DNA of 64,000 nt from positions 1 to 64,000 of the forward strand of contig JAJTEM010000014.1 in NCBI GenBank assembly GCA_021299735.1, given 5' to 3'. Source of the DNA: Burkholderiales bacterium (lineage in GTDB: Bacteria; Pseudomonadota; Gammaproteobacteria; Burkholderiales; Burkholderiaceae_B). The notes under the pieces were generated by a model that was not told the DNA's origin, did no database searches, and saw nothing but the letters and a program-made list of their open reading frames with translations. Shown piece by piece: positions 26,907 to 35,864 of the stretch (positions within the stretch are counted from its first letter, which is position 1; each line of letters opens with the position of its first letter). A program made the position numbers and the translations under genes.

Positions 26907-28381
26907 GTCAGAATGATGTCGTAATGTTCTTGCACAAACAGGTTGTCGACTTGCAGGGTGATTGGCTTGCCCACAAATTCCTCCAGCATACCCAGGTGTT
27001 GTGCCTCTTCTTCAAGAAAAAGGTCGATCACTGCAGGGCTGGCCAGTATGCGAAATTCTTTGGGGTTGAACTGGCGGCTTTCGCGCACAATCTCCCGCAT
27101 AATTTCATAGGCCACAGTTTGCGCTGTTTTTACTTGCCCTTTACCTTGGCAGCTGGGGCAGGGTTCACACAACAAATGCGCCAGGCTTTCTCGGGTGCGC
27201 TTGCGGGTCATTTCAACCAGGCCCAGCGGAGAAAAGTCGGTCACGCTGGTTCGCGCCCTGTCACGGTCCAGGGCTTTCTGCAATTCGTTCAGTACTGCTT
27301 TTTTGTGTTCCTCAGTGCCCATGTCGATAAAGTCGATCACGATAATGCCACCCAGGTTACGCAGGCGAAGTTGTCGTGCAATTGTATGTGCAGCTTCCAG
27401 GTTGGTTTTGAAAACCGTTTCTTCAAAGTTGCGTGCGCCAATAAAACCACCGGTGTTTACATCAATAGTAGTAAGCGCTTCAGTTTGGTCGATGATTACA
27501 TACCCACCCGATTTCAATTCAACCCGACGACCCAGCGCCTTTTGCAATTCGTCTTCAATGTTGTAAAGCTCGAACAAGGGCCGCTCGCCTTGGTGCAGTT
27601 GAAGACGGTCTTTGGTTTCATGTGCGTAAGTTTCTGCAAAGGTCAGCAGGTTTTTAAGGGTTTCCTTGGAGTCAATCAGAATGGCCTGGGTATCTGTGCT
27701 GACCAAGTCGCGAACCACGCGCTGCGCCATAGTGAGGTCTTCGTAAATCAGGCTGGGGGCCGGTTTGGTGCGGGTCAATTCCAGCATCTCGCGCCAGCGG
27801 GTGCGCAGGTAATTTACATCGGCTGTCAGTTCTTCATCTGTGGCTTCTTCAGCGTGGGTGCGAATAATGTAGCCACCTGTGTTTTCAGGCAGCAGGCGGG
27901 TTAGTTTTGCCCGCAGTTCCTCACGCTCGCCTTCATTTTCAATGCGCTGCGAAACGCCAATGTGTGGGTCTTGCGGCAGGTGTACCAGCATGCGGCCAGC
28001 CAGGCTGATTTGTGTGGTTAAGCGCGCACCTTTTGTGCCGAGGGGGTCTTTGCTGACTTGCACAATGATGGTTTGCCCCTCGAACACCATTTTCTCAATG
28101 GCGGGCGGTGGGTTGCCGTTCTGTTTCGATTGGTGGTGGTTGTAGGTGCGGTGCTCCCACAGGTCGGCCACATGCAAAAACGCGGCGCGTTCCAGCCCAA
28201 TATCAACAAACGCGGACTGCATGCCAGGTAAAACTCGCACCACTTTGCCAAGGTACACGTTGCCCACAATACCCCGGGTTGATGTTCGTTCAATGTGAAG
28301 TTCTTGCACAGCACCGTGCTGAACAATGGCCACGCGCGTTTCCTGCGGTGTCACATTCACCAGTATTTGTTCGTTCATCAT
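26903..28381 (-). CDS. rng: ribonuclease G
   Basis: Endoribonuclease of the RNase E/G family that trims the 5' end of 16S rRNA and cleaves AU-rich RNA. The 492 residues lack the long C-terminal scaffold of RNase E. An S1 RNA-binding domain (GNVYLGKVVRVLPGMQSAFVDIGLERAAFLH, near 40-70) is followed by the catalytic DNase I-like part with TIDVNTGGF and VIDFIDM. A zinc-link motif CEPCPSCQGKGQV lies near 410. Start is one of two adjacent ATGs (28381 or 28378). It lies 18 bp after maf. Confidence 0.95.
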   Translation of the reverse strand: MMNEQILVNVTPQETRVAIVQHGAVQELHIERTSTRGIVGNVYLGKVVRVLPGMQSAFVDIGLERAAFLHVADLWEHRTYNHHQSKQNGNPPPAIEKMVFEGQTIIVQVSKDPLGTKGARLTTQISLAGRMLVHLPQDPHIGVSQRIENEGEREELRAKLTRLLPENTGGYIIRTHAEEATDEELTADVNYLRTRWREMLELTRTKPAPSLIYEDLTMAQRVVRDLVSTDTQAILIDSKETLKNLLTFAETYAHETKDRLQLHQGERPLFELYNIEDELQKALGRRVELKSGGYVIIDQTEALTTIDVNTGGFIGARNFEETVFKTNLEAAHTIARQLRLRNLGGIIVIDFIDMGTEEHKKAVLNELQKALDRDRARTSVTDFSPLGLVEMTRKRTRESLAHLLCEPCPSCQGKGQVKTAQTVAYEIMREIVRESRQFNPKEFRILASPAVIDLFLEEEAQHLGMLEEFVGKPITLQVDNLFVQEHYDIILT

Positions 28382-28399
28382 TTTTTGCTTCTTTGGGTA

Positions 28400-29077
28400 T
28401 TAATCGATTCTTGTTGCAGCTTCACTTTGGGCCGCTGTTTGAATGTGGCGTATCAATTCGCTGGTTTCAAACAGTGGTAAACCCATAATGCCAGAATGAC
28501 TGCCGGAAATGTGGCGAACATATTGCCCAGCGATCCCCTGAATGCCGTAGGCACCTGCTTTGTCGAAAGGCTCGCCACTGGCGATGTAAACTTGAATAAA
28601 GTTTTCTGGAAGTGTTGCGAACTCAACATGCGAGGTTTGTACAGTATTTTGGCGCGCGGTTGTGCTGCCGTTGCTTTGTAGCCAGGCGCCTGCAACAGCG
28701 GTGTGTACGTGGTGGGTGGTGTTGGAAAGGCTTTGCAGCATTTGAAATGCCTCAGAAGCATTTTGTGGTTTGCCAAGAATGTGACCATTCAGCGCCACAG
28801 TGGTGTCAGCGGCCAATACCAGGCCGCTTAATTGCTGCGCACGCATGGCTTGAATTGCTGTATTCAATTTCAGTTGTGTAACCCGCTGTACGTACAGCAA
28901 AGGGTCTTCATGCTCAAACGGTGTTTCAAGCGCTTCCGCTTCCGGGCTGTTCTGGGCCAGAAATACCTGCACTTCCAAGCCAAGGGTTTGAAGCAATTCA
29001 AGCCTGCGCGGGCTGCGTGAAGCAAGCCAAACCCGGGCAGGCAAGCCGCTGTGTTCTGGGCGAACGGGTGTGTTCAT
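28400..29077 (-). CDS. maf: Maf-family nucleoside triphosphate pyrophosphatase (YhdE-like)
   Basis: House-cleaning enzyme hydrolysing dTTP/UTP or modified nucleotides. The 225 residues include the nucleotide-binding WLASRSPRRLELL, catalytic AADTTVALNG and DKAGAYGIQGIAGQYV, the set shared by YhdE-type Maf proteins. It is 18 bp before rng and 8 bp after rlmH in a tightly packed minus-strand run; the maf-rng pairing is common in proteobacteria. Confidence 0.93.
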   Translation of the reverse strand: MNTPVRPEHSGLPARVWLASRSPRRLELLQTLGLEVQVFLAQNSPEAEALETPFEHEDPLLYVQRVTQLKLNTAIQAMRAQQLSGLVLAADTTVALNGHILGKPQNASEAFQMLQSLSNTTHHVHTAVAGAWLQSNGSTTARQNTVQTSHVEFATLPENFIQVYIASGEPFDKAGAYGIQGIAGQYVRHISGSHSGIMGLPLFETSELIRHIQTAAQSEAATRID

Positions 29078-29085
29078 TGTGCTGC

Positions 29086-29556
29086 TTATTCGCGGTGGTA
29101 AGGATGACCAATGGTAATTGAAAATGCGCGGTACAGCGCTTCCACCAGCAGCACGCGCGCCAGTGCGTGGGGTAGGGTAAGGTCAGAAAGCCTCCACATG
29201 CCCTGGCATTGTTTCTTCAGATTTTCATCCAGCCCATCTGCACTGCCAATCAACAGGCACAGGGTTTCACTGCTGTTGTGCCATTTCTGTAATTGATCAG
29301 CCAAGGCTTTGCTGGTGTGGCGTTCGCCCCGCTCGTCTAGTGCAACCACTCGCGCGCCTAGGGGAATGGCCGCACGAATGCGCTCGGCTTCCTTGGCGAG
29401 AATTTGGTCCACAGGTTTGCCCGCAGACCGGTCTTCTGGTTTCAATTCTTTGATGGTCAGTTTCCAGTCGTTCGGAAAACGTTTCTGAAACTGGTCTACC
29501 GCCTGTTGGGCCCATGGCTCAATTTTGTGAGACAGGGCAATAACGTGGATTTTCAA
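29086..29556 (-). CDS. rlmH: 23S rRNA pseudouridine-1915 N3-methyltransferase
   Basis: SPOUT-class methyltransferase acting on assembled 70S ribosomes. The 156 residues match the family length. The trefoil-knot motifs LLIGSADGLDENL and LSDLTLPHALARVLLVEALYRA are present, and the protein ends GHPYHRE as usual. It directly follows rsfS (15 bp), the conserved rsfS-rlmH order. Confidence 0.96.
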   Translation of the reverse strand: MKIHVIALSHKIEPWAQQAVDQFQKRFPNDWKLTIKELKPEDRSAGKPVDQILAKEAERIRAAIPLGARVVALDERGERHTSKALADQLQKWHNSSETLCLLIGSADGLDENLKKQCQGMWRLSDLTLPHALARVLLVEALYRAFSITIGHPYHRE

Positions 29557-29571
29557 AGCGAAGAGAAAAAC

Positions 29572-29994
29572 TTAGTTGTACTGGCTGGAATAAGCCTCAG
29601 CCTGTTGCGGGAAATAATCCACACCAGGCATGGGTTTGCTCAGGCTGTGCGGGTTCAGCTTCACGCGCACGGGCTTGCCGCCCCAAATTTCTTCAAGGTT
29701 GTAGTACTCGCGAATGGCGGGTTGCATCAAATGCACCACCACATCGCCCAGGTCGACCAGCACCCATTCGCCCGTGTCTTCACCTTCGGTGCTAAATACT
29801 TCACCGCCAGCTTCCTTGGTTTTTTCTCGAACGTTGTTGGCCAAAGCGCGGGTTTGGCGGTTGTTGGTTGCCGAGGCAATGATGACTCGGTCGAAAACAC
29901 CGGTAAGGTGGGTCGTGTCGAAGATGGCAATGTCTTGTGCCTTGATGTCTTCGAGGGCGTCAATCACGACGCGCTGCAGTTTACGCAATTCCAT
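29572..29994 (-). CDS. rsfS: ribosome silencing factor
   Basis: Binds protein uL14 of the large ribosomal subunit and blocks subunit joining when nutrients are low. It is about 140 residues from ATG 29994 (MELRKLQRVV). FDRVIIASATNNRQTRALA, GEWVLVDLGDVVVHLM and REYYNLEEIWG are the family hallmarks. The open frame continues upstream to 30033 but the extra residues are not family-like. It lies 42 bp after nadD. Confidence 0.95.
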   Translation of the reverse strand: MELRKLQRVVIDALEDIKAQDIAIFDTTHLTGVFDRVIIASATNNRQTRALANNVREKTKEAGGEVFSTEGEDTGEWVLVDLGDVVVHLMQPAIREYYNLEEIWGGKPVRVKLNPHSLSKPMPGVDYFPQQAEAYSSQYN

Positions 29995-30036
29995 GCAATT
30001 CCAAAGGTTTGTTAATTGCCTGAATTCTAACAACTT

Positions 30037-30687
30037 TCAGGGCTGGGTGCGACCATAAATTGGGTGCTGTGTCAGGTACTTGAACACGGCAGTGGGCAGA
30101 CTGGCCTCAAGTTTGTAGCGGGCGGTTTCTGCCACTTCGCGATTGGCGCTGCTTAGCAACTCTAATTGCCTGCGAATTTGGGTTGAACTGATGTTGACGC
30201 TCGGCATAGGAATTCGAAACAGGCGGTCTTGCAGCAAGTGTCGTTTTAAAGCCTCGGGTACCTTGAAATCGCCCCACTGGGTGCGGTCAACCACGCCAAT
30301 GCGAGCGTAATCGAACAGGCTTTGCCAGTGTTTCCAGCTGGTCAGGTTGGCCAGTTGGTCGGCACCGATTACGAAAGAAAACTTGTGGTCGGGGTGCTTC
30401 TCGCTCAGTTTTTCAAGCGTATCGACAGTGTAGGTGGGGCCTTCATGCTCAATTTCAAAGGGTTCCAGGCGCCAGGAATGCACGCCTTCAATGGCCAGTT
30501 CAACCAGTTTTTTACGAATTGCTGCCGGGGCCAGGTCGGTGTTGGGCTTTTGCCAAGGTTGGCCTGCGGGCATGAACCACACTTCATCGGCCATGCATTG
30601 CGCCTGTGCCGAGCGCGCCATTTGCAAATGCCCCATGTGTACGGGGTTGAAGGTGCCGCCGATGATGCAAATTTGCCGTGTGGGCAT
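30037..30687 (-). CDS. nadD: nicotinate-nucleotide adenylyltransferase
   Basis: Adenylates nicotinate mononucleotide to deamido-NAD, the step after the NadA/NadB/NadC route encoded at 46540-50343. The 216 residues contain the nucleotidyltransferase motif GGTFNPVHMGHLQMA, then VWFMPAGQPWQK, FVIGADQLANL and ISSTQIRRQL. It lies 3 bp after hemF and 42 bp before rsfS. Confidence 0.95.
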   Translation of the reverse strand: MPTRQICIIGGTFNPVHMGHLQMARSAQAQCMADEVWFMPAGQPWQKPNTDLAPAAIRKKLVELAIEGVHSWRLEPFEIEHEGPTYTVDTLEKLSEKHPDHKFSFVIGADQLANLTSWKHWQSLFDYARIGVVDRTQWGDFKVPEALKRHLLQDRLFRIPMPSVNISSTQIRRQLELLSSANREVAETARYKLEASLPTAVFKYLTQHPIYGRTQP

Positions 30688-30690
30688 GGT

Positions 30691-31602
30691 TTAGGCGGCC
30701 AACCAGTCGCGTTCCACCAAAAAATCGGTGTATAGCCGTGCTTCGGTGCTGCCCGCCTCAGGTTTCCAGTCATAGCGCCATTTCACCTGGGGGGGCATGC
30801 TCATCAGAATGGATTCTGTGCGCCCACCGCTTTGCAAGCCAAACAGTGTGCCCCGGTCGAATACCAGGTTGAATTCAACGTAGCGGCCACGGCGATAAGC
30901 CTGGAAGTCGCGTTCACGTTCGCCGTAGGCCATATTCATGCGGCGTTCAACGATAGGCAGGTAAGCTTTCAAAAAGGCATCGCCCACGCTGCGAGTTAGC
31001 GCAAAGCTTTGCTCGAAACCCAACTCGGAAAAATCGTCGAAGAATACACCGCCCACGCCCCGGGGTTCTTTGCGATGCTTCAGGTAAAAATACTCGTCGC
31101 ACCACTTTTTGAATTTTGCGTGGTAATGCGCACCGTATGGGTCAAGCGCGTTCTTGCAGCTTTGGTGAAAATGTTTCGCGTCTTCTTCAAAGCCGTAGTA
31201 GGGGGTCAGGTCCATGCCGCCACCGAACCACCACACCGATTCACCTTCCACGGTGGTGGCTGCAAACAGGCGCACATTCATGTGCACGGTGGGCACGTAG
31301 GGGTTGCGTGGGTGAAATACCAGTGAAACACCCATGGCCTCAAAGCTTGCGCCGGCCAAACCTTGGCGGCTGGCTGTGGCCGAGCCCGGTAGTTTGTCGC
31401 CCATTACATGGCTGAAGTTCACGCCGCCACGCTCAAGCAAACTGCCTTCTTCAAGCACGCGGCTGCAACCGCCACCGCCTTCTGCCCGCTCCCAGGAGTC
31501 GTTCAAGAAAGGTTTGCTTTCGAACTGACCAATACCTTCAATAATGTTGGCTTGTAACCCTTGAAGGTATTGTTTTGCCTGGTTCAGCTCGGAAGGTGTC
31601 AT
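30691..31602 (-). CDS. hemF: aerobic coproporphyrinogen III oxidase
   Basis: Oxygen-dependent oxidative decarboxylase of heme synthesis. It is about 303 residues from ATG 31602 ([13 protein letters not shown]). Diagnostic stretches are [44 protein letters not shown] and [21 protein letters not shown]. The open frame runs upstream to 31899 over purD, but those 99 residues are an antiphase reading and not part of HemF. It lies 25 bp after purD and 3 bp before nadD. Confidence 0.96.
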   Translation of the reverse strand: MTPSELNQAKQYLQGLQANIIEGIGQFESKPFLNDSWERAEGGGGCSRVLEEGSLLERGGVNFSHVMGDKLPGSATASRQGLAGASFEAMGVSLVFHPRNPYVPTVHMNVRLFAATTVEGESVWWFGGGMDLTPYYGFEEDAKHFHQSCKNALDPYGAHYHAKFKKWCDEYFYLKHRKEPRGVGGVFFDDFSELGFEQSFALTRSVGDAFLKAYLPIVERRMNMAYGERERDFQAYRRGRYVEFNLVFDRGTLFGLQSGGRTESILMSMPPQVKWRYDWKPEAGSTEARLYTDFLVERDWLAA

Positions 31603-31627
31603 GCTTGAAGTGCCTTTTGGTTTCAAA

Positions 31628-32899
31628 TTACTTTCTGTTAATTGCCCGGTAGCCAATGTCGCTTCGAAATTGCATGCCATCAAAGCTGACGGTGTCCACC
31701 AGTTCATAAGCTTTGGCTTGCGCCTGGCGCACGGTGTCGCCAAGAGCAGTGGCGCACAAAACGCGGCCACCTGCGGTGATTGCTTTGCCGTTTTTTTCAA
31801 CAGTGCCGGCGTGAAACACAACAGCTTCGTCACTGGCTTCGGCACGCAGGGTAATTTCATCGCCTGTTCGCGGGGTTTGTGGGTAGTTGTGCGCTGCAAT
31901 CACCACACCCAGCGCGGTGCGGCGGTCCCATTCGGCTTCAACTTTGTCCAGCGTGCCATCAATCGCGTGGTCCAGCAAATTCACGAAATCGCTTTTCAGG
32001 CGCATCATGATGGGTTGTGTTTCAGGGTCGCCCATGCGGCAATTGAATTCCAGCACCTTGATGTCGCCCTTGTCGTCGATCATCAGGCCTGCGTACAAAA
32101 AGCCGGTGTAAACAAGGCCGTCTTTTTTCATGCCGGCAATGGTTGGGTAAATTACTTCGCGCATCACGCGGGCATGCATGGTGGGCGTAACCACCGGGGC
32201 CGGGCTGTAAGCACCCATGCCGCCAGTGTTGGGGCCTTGGTCGCCATCGAGCAGGCGTTTGTGGTCCTGGCTGCTGGCCATAGGCAGGGCATGAACACCG
32301 TCAACCATCACAATAAAGCTGGCTTCTTCGCCTTCCAGAAATTCCTCAATCACCACACGCGAGCCAGCGCTGCCCATGCTGTTGCCCAACAACATGTCGT
32401 CGATGGCTTGGTGGGCTTCTTCCTGGCTCATCGCCACAACCACACCTTTGCCAGCAGCCAGGCCATCGGCCTTGATCACAATTGGTGCACCTTTGGCATT
32501 GACATAATTGTGGGCTTTGGCTGCATCGGTGAAGGTTTCGTATTCGGCGGTGGGAATTTTGTGCCGCTTCATGAAAGCCTTGGCGTAGTCTTTTGAGCTT
32601 TCAAGTTGTGCAGCCAGTTTGGCTGGGCCAAATATGCGCAAGCCGCGCTGGCGGAACAGGTCAACCACACCTGCAGCCAATGGGGCTTCCGGGCCGACCA
32701 CCGTAAGGTGAACCTGTTCTTTTTCTGCGAAATCAGCAAGGGCATTCAAGTCGCCGATAGGTACATTTTCCATTTTGGCTTCCAGGGCTGTGCCGCCATT
32801 GCCAGGTGCTACAAATACCTTTGTCACGCCTGGGGTTTGGCATATGCGCCACGCCATGGCGTGTTCGCGGCCACCAGAGCCAATCACCAAAATTTTCAT
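31628..32899 (-). CDS. purD: phosphoribosylamine-glycine ligase
   Basis: ATP-grasp enzyme of de novo purine synthesis (GAR synthetase), 423 residues. It starts [19 protein letters not shown] and contains [43 protein letters not shown] and [12 protein letters not shown]. The order yebC-purD-hemF-nadD is common in Burkholderiales. It follows yebC by 22 bp. Confidence 0.97.
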   Translation of the reverse strand: MKILVIGSGGREHAMAWRICQTPGVTKVFVAPGNGGTALEAKMENVPIGDLNALADFAEKEQVHLTVVGPEAPLAAGVVDLFRQRGLRIFGPAKLAAQLESSKDYAKAFMKRHKIPTAEYETFTDAAKAHNYVNAKGAPIVIKADGLAAGKGVVVAMSQEEAHQAIDDMLLGNSMGSAGSRVVIEEFLEGEEASFIVMVDGVHALPMASSQDHKRLLDGDQGPNTGGMGAYSPAPVVTPTMHARVMREVIYPTIAGMKKDGLVYTGFLYAGLMIDDKGDIKVLEFNCRMGDPETQPIMMRLKSDFVNLLDHAIDGTLDKVEAEWDRRTALGVVIAAHNYPQTPRTGDEITLRAEASDEAVVFHAGTVEKNGKAITAGGRVLCATALGDTVRQAQAKAYELVDTVSFDGMQFRSDIGYRAINRK

Positions 32900-32921
32900 G
32901 TTCGCAGCACTCCGTACTTTT

Positions 32922-33647
32922 TTATTCGTTGATGATCACGTTGGTGTAAACCTGTTGCACGTCGTCCAGGTCTTCCAGCATGTCAATTATTTTCTGCATT
33001 CGAATGGCGTCATCGCCTTCCAGCTCGGTTTCGCTGGCTGGCTTCATCGTTAGCTCCGCATTTTCGAATTTCATGCCGGCGGCTTCAAAAGCCGTTTTCA
33101 AGGTATGAAATTCTGGAACAGGGCAGGTCACTTCGATTACACCGTCGTCGGAAGTAACAACATCATCTGCCCCATTCTCCAGAGCCACTTCCATGATTGC
33201 ATCTTCGCTGTGGCCTGGTGCGAAAATAAACTGGCCGCAATGTTTGAACATGAAAGAAACCGAACCATCAGTGCCCAGGTTGCCGCCGTGCTTGGTGAGT
33301 GCATGGCGAACTTCAGCCACGGTACGCACTTTGTTGTCAGTCATGCAGTCAATAATTACTGCTGCACCGCCCACGCCATAGCCTTCGTAGCGAATTTCTT
33401 CATAGTTCACGCCCTCGGCTTCACCTGTGGCCTTTGCAACTGCCCTTTGTACGTTGTCTTTGGGCATGTTGGCGGCTGCGGCCTTTTCCATGGCCAGGCG
33501 CAGGCGAGGGTTGGTGGCTACGTCACCGCCGCCTACACGGGCGGCTACACTGACTTCACGAATAATTTTTGTCCACACCTTGCCGCGTTTTTCATCTTGC
33601 CGATTTTTACGGTGCTGAATATTGGCCCATTTACTGTGTCCTGCCAT
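32922..33647 (-). CDS. yebC: YebC/PmpR-family regulator or translation factor
   Basis: A 241-residue TACO1/YebC-type protein, variously described as a DNA-binding regulator and as a factor relieving ribosome stalling at proline stretches. It starts [23 protein letters not shown], the invariant N-terminus. [16 protein letters not shown] and the acidic central domain follow. It is first in the long minus-strand run that reaches bioB; the upstream 142 bp is a divergent gap shared with mscL. Confidence 0.95.
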   Translation of the reverse strand: MAGHSKWANIQHRKNRQDEKRGKVWTKIIREVSVAARVGGGDVATNPRLRLAMEKAAAANMPKDNVQRAVAKATGEAEGVNYEEIRYEGYGVGGAAVIIDCMTDNKVRTVAEVRHALTKHGGNLGTDGSVSFMFKHCGQFIFAPGHSEDAIMEVALENGADDVVTSDDGVIEVTCPVPEFHTLKTAFEAAGMKFENAELTMKPASETELEGDDAIRMQKIIDMLEDLDDVQQVYTNVIINE

Positions 33648-33789
33648 GGCTCACTTTCTTTTGTTGAATCAAAGAGGTGCGATTTTATCACCAGCCAGCA
33701 CCTGCCGTATTGCCCCGAAAGGATTCCACAAGGATAATCTGCGCGGGTATTGGACTTTTACATTGATATACATTTGAACAGGAGGCAAC

Positions 33790-34230
33790 ATGAGTTTGCT
33801 CAAAGACTTCAAGGCGTTTGCAGTAAAGGGCAACGTGATTGACCTGGCCGTGGCGGTGATTATTGGTGGCGCGTTCAGCGGCATTGTAAAAAGCCTGGTA
33901 GACGACGTGATTATGCCGGTAGTTGGGCGTATTTTTGGCAGCCTTGATTTTTCCAATTTGTATTTGCCGTTGGCCGAGGTGCCGGCCAACGTGGCCCCCA
34001 CACTGGCTGCTGTGAGGGCTGCTGGCGTGCCAGTGCTGGCTTACGGCAGTTTCATTTCGGTTTTGATTAACTTCACTATTCTCGCCTTCATTATTTTCAT
34101 GATGGTGCGCCAGGTCAGCAAGCTGACCAAAGCATTGATCAAGGAAGAGGAGGCTGCTCCTGCTGAGCCTGCACCCACACCCGAAGACATTCTGTTGTTG
34201 CGTGAAATTCGTGATGCCTTGAAGAAATAA
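33790..34230 (+). CDS. mscL: large-conductance mechanosensitive channel
   Basis: Homopentameric membrane channel that opens under hypo-osmotic stress. The 146 residues start [33 protein letters not shown] (N-terminal helix and TM1). A periplasmic loop, TM2 ([16 protein letters not shown]) and a charged C-terminal bundle ([15 protein letters not shown]) follow. A strong AGGAGG lies a few bases before ATG 33790. Single gene, divergent from yebC. Confidence 0.97.
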   Translation: MSLLKDFKAFAVKGNVIDLAVAVIIGGAFSGIVKSLVDDVIMPVVGRIFGSLDFSNLYLPLAEVPANVAPTLAAVRAAGVPVLAYGSFISVLINFTILAFIIFMMVRQVSKLTKALIKEEEAAPAEPAPTPEDILLLREIRDALKK

Positions 34231-34271
34231 TTTAGACTGGCTTCTCCAGGTTCGCAGTAGTACAATTATAA

Positions 34272-34475
34272 ACTGAATCTGGAGAGTGGCCTGCACGTAC
34301 ATGTGCTTGCCCGCCGTAGGCGCAATCCCCATGAACGCTCAGGCTTCCGTACAGGTTCAGGAATTCAAATCTGGAGAGCGCTGTGCGCGGCCAATCGCTG
34401 CGTAAGTACAGCCGCCGAAGAGGCAAGCAACGCAACTCGTTGTGAATCTTTCAGGCAAACGGACAGAGAGGGGCT
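34272..34475 (+). promoter_or_regulatory. tandem glycine riboswitch
   Basis: Two consecutive aptamers are readable. Aptamer I (about 34276-34360) has GGAGAG, then GCCGTAGGCGCAATC and GCTCAGGCTTCCGTACAGG. Aptamer II (about 34369-34470) has GGAGAG, then GCCGAAGAGGCAAGC and TTTCAGGCAAACGGACAGAG. These are the conserved elements of the glycine riboswitch, in the usual two-aptamer arrangement with a short linker. It lies between mscL and a dadA-like gene, so it should make that gene respond to glycine. Confidence 0.85.
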
Positions 34476-34505
34476 ACAAGGCAAATTGTTTGCCGAAGCC
34501 CTTTT
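34471..34505 (+). terminator. terminator-like expression platform of the glycine riboswitch
   Basis: GGGCT (34471-34475) can pair with AGCCC (34497-34501) around a perfect inner stem GGCAAA/TTTGCC (34480-34485 and 34489-34494), followed by TTTT. The hairpin starts at the 3' edge of aptamer II, so ligand binding could compete with it. It lies 23 bp before the dadA-like start codon. Confidence 0.65.
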
Positions 34506-34528
34506 ACTGTTTGTGGAGCTTATTCCTC

Positions 34529-35818
34529 ATGAAAGCTATTGTTCTCGGTGCTGGTGTTACTGGCATTACTTCTGCCTGGTTTTTAAAAAAAGAAGGTTTT
34601 GACGTTACCGTGGTGGACCGTCAGCCCGCTGCCGGCATGGAAACCTCGTTCGCCAACGGCGGCCAAATTTCCGTTTCTCACGCTGAACCCTGGGCCAATC
34701 CGGGCGCGCCCAAAAAGGTGCTGAAGTGGTTGATGAAAGAAGATGCTCCACTTCTGTTCCGTTTGCGTGCCGATGCACGCCAGTGGCGCTGGGGCATGCA
34801 GTTTCTGCGTGAATGTACGCCTGAAAAAACCCGCCACAATATTATTCAAATGGTGAATTTGGGCACCTTTAGCCGCGATACCCTGCAGGAATTACGCGCA
34901 GAAACAGGCATTGAATACAACTGCTTGACCAAAGGTATTTTGCACTTCTACACCAATCAGCAAGAATTTGACGATGCACTGGAACCCGCTGAAATCATGC
35001 GTGAATTCGGTTGTGACCGCAAAGTGATTGATGCAAACGAGGCCGTTCGTCTTGAACCTGCTTTGGCCACAGTGAAGAGCAAAATCGCTGGCGCCACCTA
35101 CACTGAAGCAGATGAAAGTGGTGATGCACACGTGTTCACTCAAAACCTGTCCAAGCTTTGCGCAGCCAAGGGCGTTGAATTCAAGTACGACACAGCCATT
35201 CTGGGCCTGGACATAGAAGGTGGCAAAATTAGCGGCGTTCGTGTTCGCGGTGCAGATGGTCAGGTTCAAGTGCTGAAAGCTGACAAATACCTGCTTTGCA
35301 TGGGCAGCTACAGCCCCATGTTGGTAAAAGACCTGGGCGTGGACCTGCTGATTTACCCCGCCAAAGGTTACTCGGCCACCCTGCAAATTGACGATGCCAG
35401 CAAGGCCCCGCAGGTAAGCCTGACCGATGACGAGTACAAGCTGGTGTTCAGCCGCCTTGGAGACAAATTGCGTATTGCGGGTACAGCCGAACTGAACGGT
35501 TACAGTACCAACCTGAACGACGTGCGTTGCAAGGCGATTACTCGCCGGGTGATGGAATTGTTCCCCGGTATGGCCGACCCTGAAAAGGCTGTTTACTGGA
35601 CCGGTTTACGCCCAGCCACGCCATCCAATGTACCGTACATTGGCGTGTCCAAAATTTCAAACCTGTATTTGAATACCGGCCATGGAACGCTGGGTTGGAC
35701 TCATTCTTGTGGATCCGGCCGTTCAATTGCATCCATCATGAATGGCAAGCAGCCCGAACTGGATTTTGCATTTACTGGAATTTCTTCCAAAAAGGGCGAG
35801 TCCTTGGCCGTTGCCTAA
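34529..35818 (+). CDS. dadA: FAD-dependent D-amino acid dehydrogenase (DadA-like)
   Basis: Membrane-associated flavoprotein oxidising D-amino acids (classically D-alanine) to keto acids, feeding electrons to the respiratory chain. It is about 429 residues from ATG 34529 (MKAIVLGAGVTGITSAW), with GGAG upstream. The Rossmann GxGxxG is followed by FANGGQISVSHAEPWANPGAP, a DadA hallmark, then GLRPATPSNVPYIG and GHGTLGWTHSCGSGR. The open frame continues back to 34442 through the riboswitch, but that part is non-coding. Control by a glycine riboswitch suggests its physiological substrate may be glycine, or a pathway tied to it, rather than only D-alanine. Confidence 0.88.
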   Translation: MKAIVLGAGVTGITSAWFLKKEGFDVTVVDRQPAAGMETSFANGGQISVSHAEPWANPGAPKKVLKWLMKEDAPLLFRLRADARQWRWGMQFLRECTPEKTRHNIIQMVNLGTFSRDTLQELRAETGIEYNCLTKGILHFYTNQQEFDDALEPAEIMREFGCDRKVIDANEAVRLEPALATVKSKIAGATYTEADESGDAHVFTQNLSKLCAAKGVEFKYDTAILGLDIEGGKISGVRVRGADGQVQVLKADKYLLCMGSYSPMLVKDLGVDLLIYPAKGYSATLQIDDASKAPQVSLTDDEYKLVFSRLGDKLRIAGTAELNGYSTNLNDVRCKAITRRVMELFPGMADPEKAVYWTGLRPATPSNVPYIGVSKISNLYLNTGHGTLGWTHSCGSGRSIASIMNGKQPELDFAFTGISSKKGESLAVA

Positions 35819-35864
35819 GGTTTGTTTTTGCTAACATCAGCGCATTCGCCAAAAGGATGTGCTG

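Noticed and set aside
26810-27904. 364-codon open frame on the plus strand over bioF and rng
   Set aside because: It is antisense to two well-identified genes, has no ribosome binding site and a composition typical of a codon-position shadow.
31601-32596. 331-codon plus-strand frame over purD
   Set aside because: Antisense shadow of PurD with no family features; purD is unambiguous.
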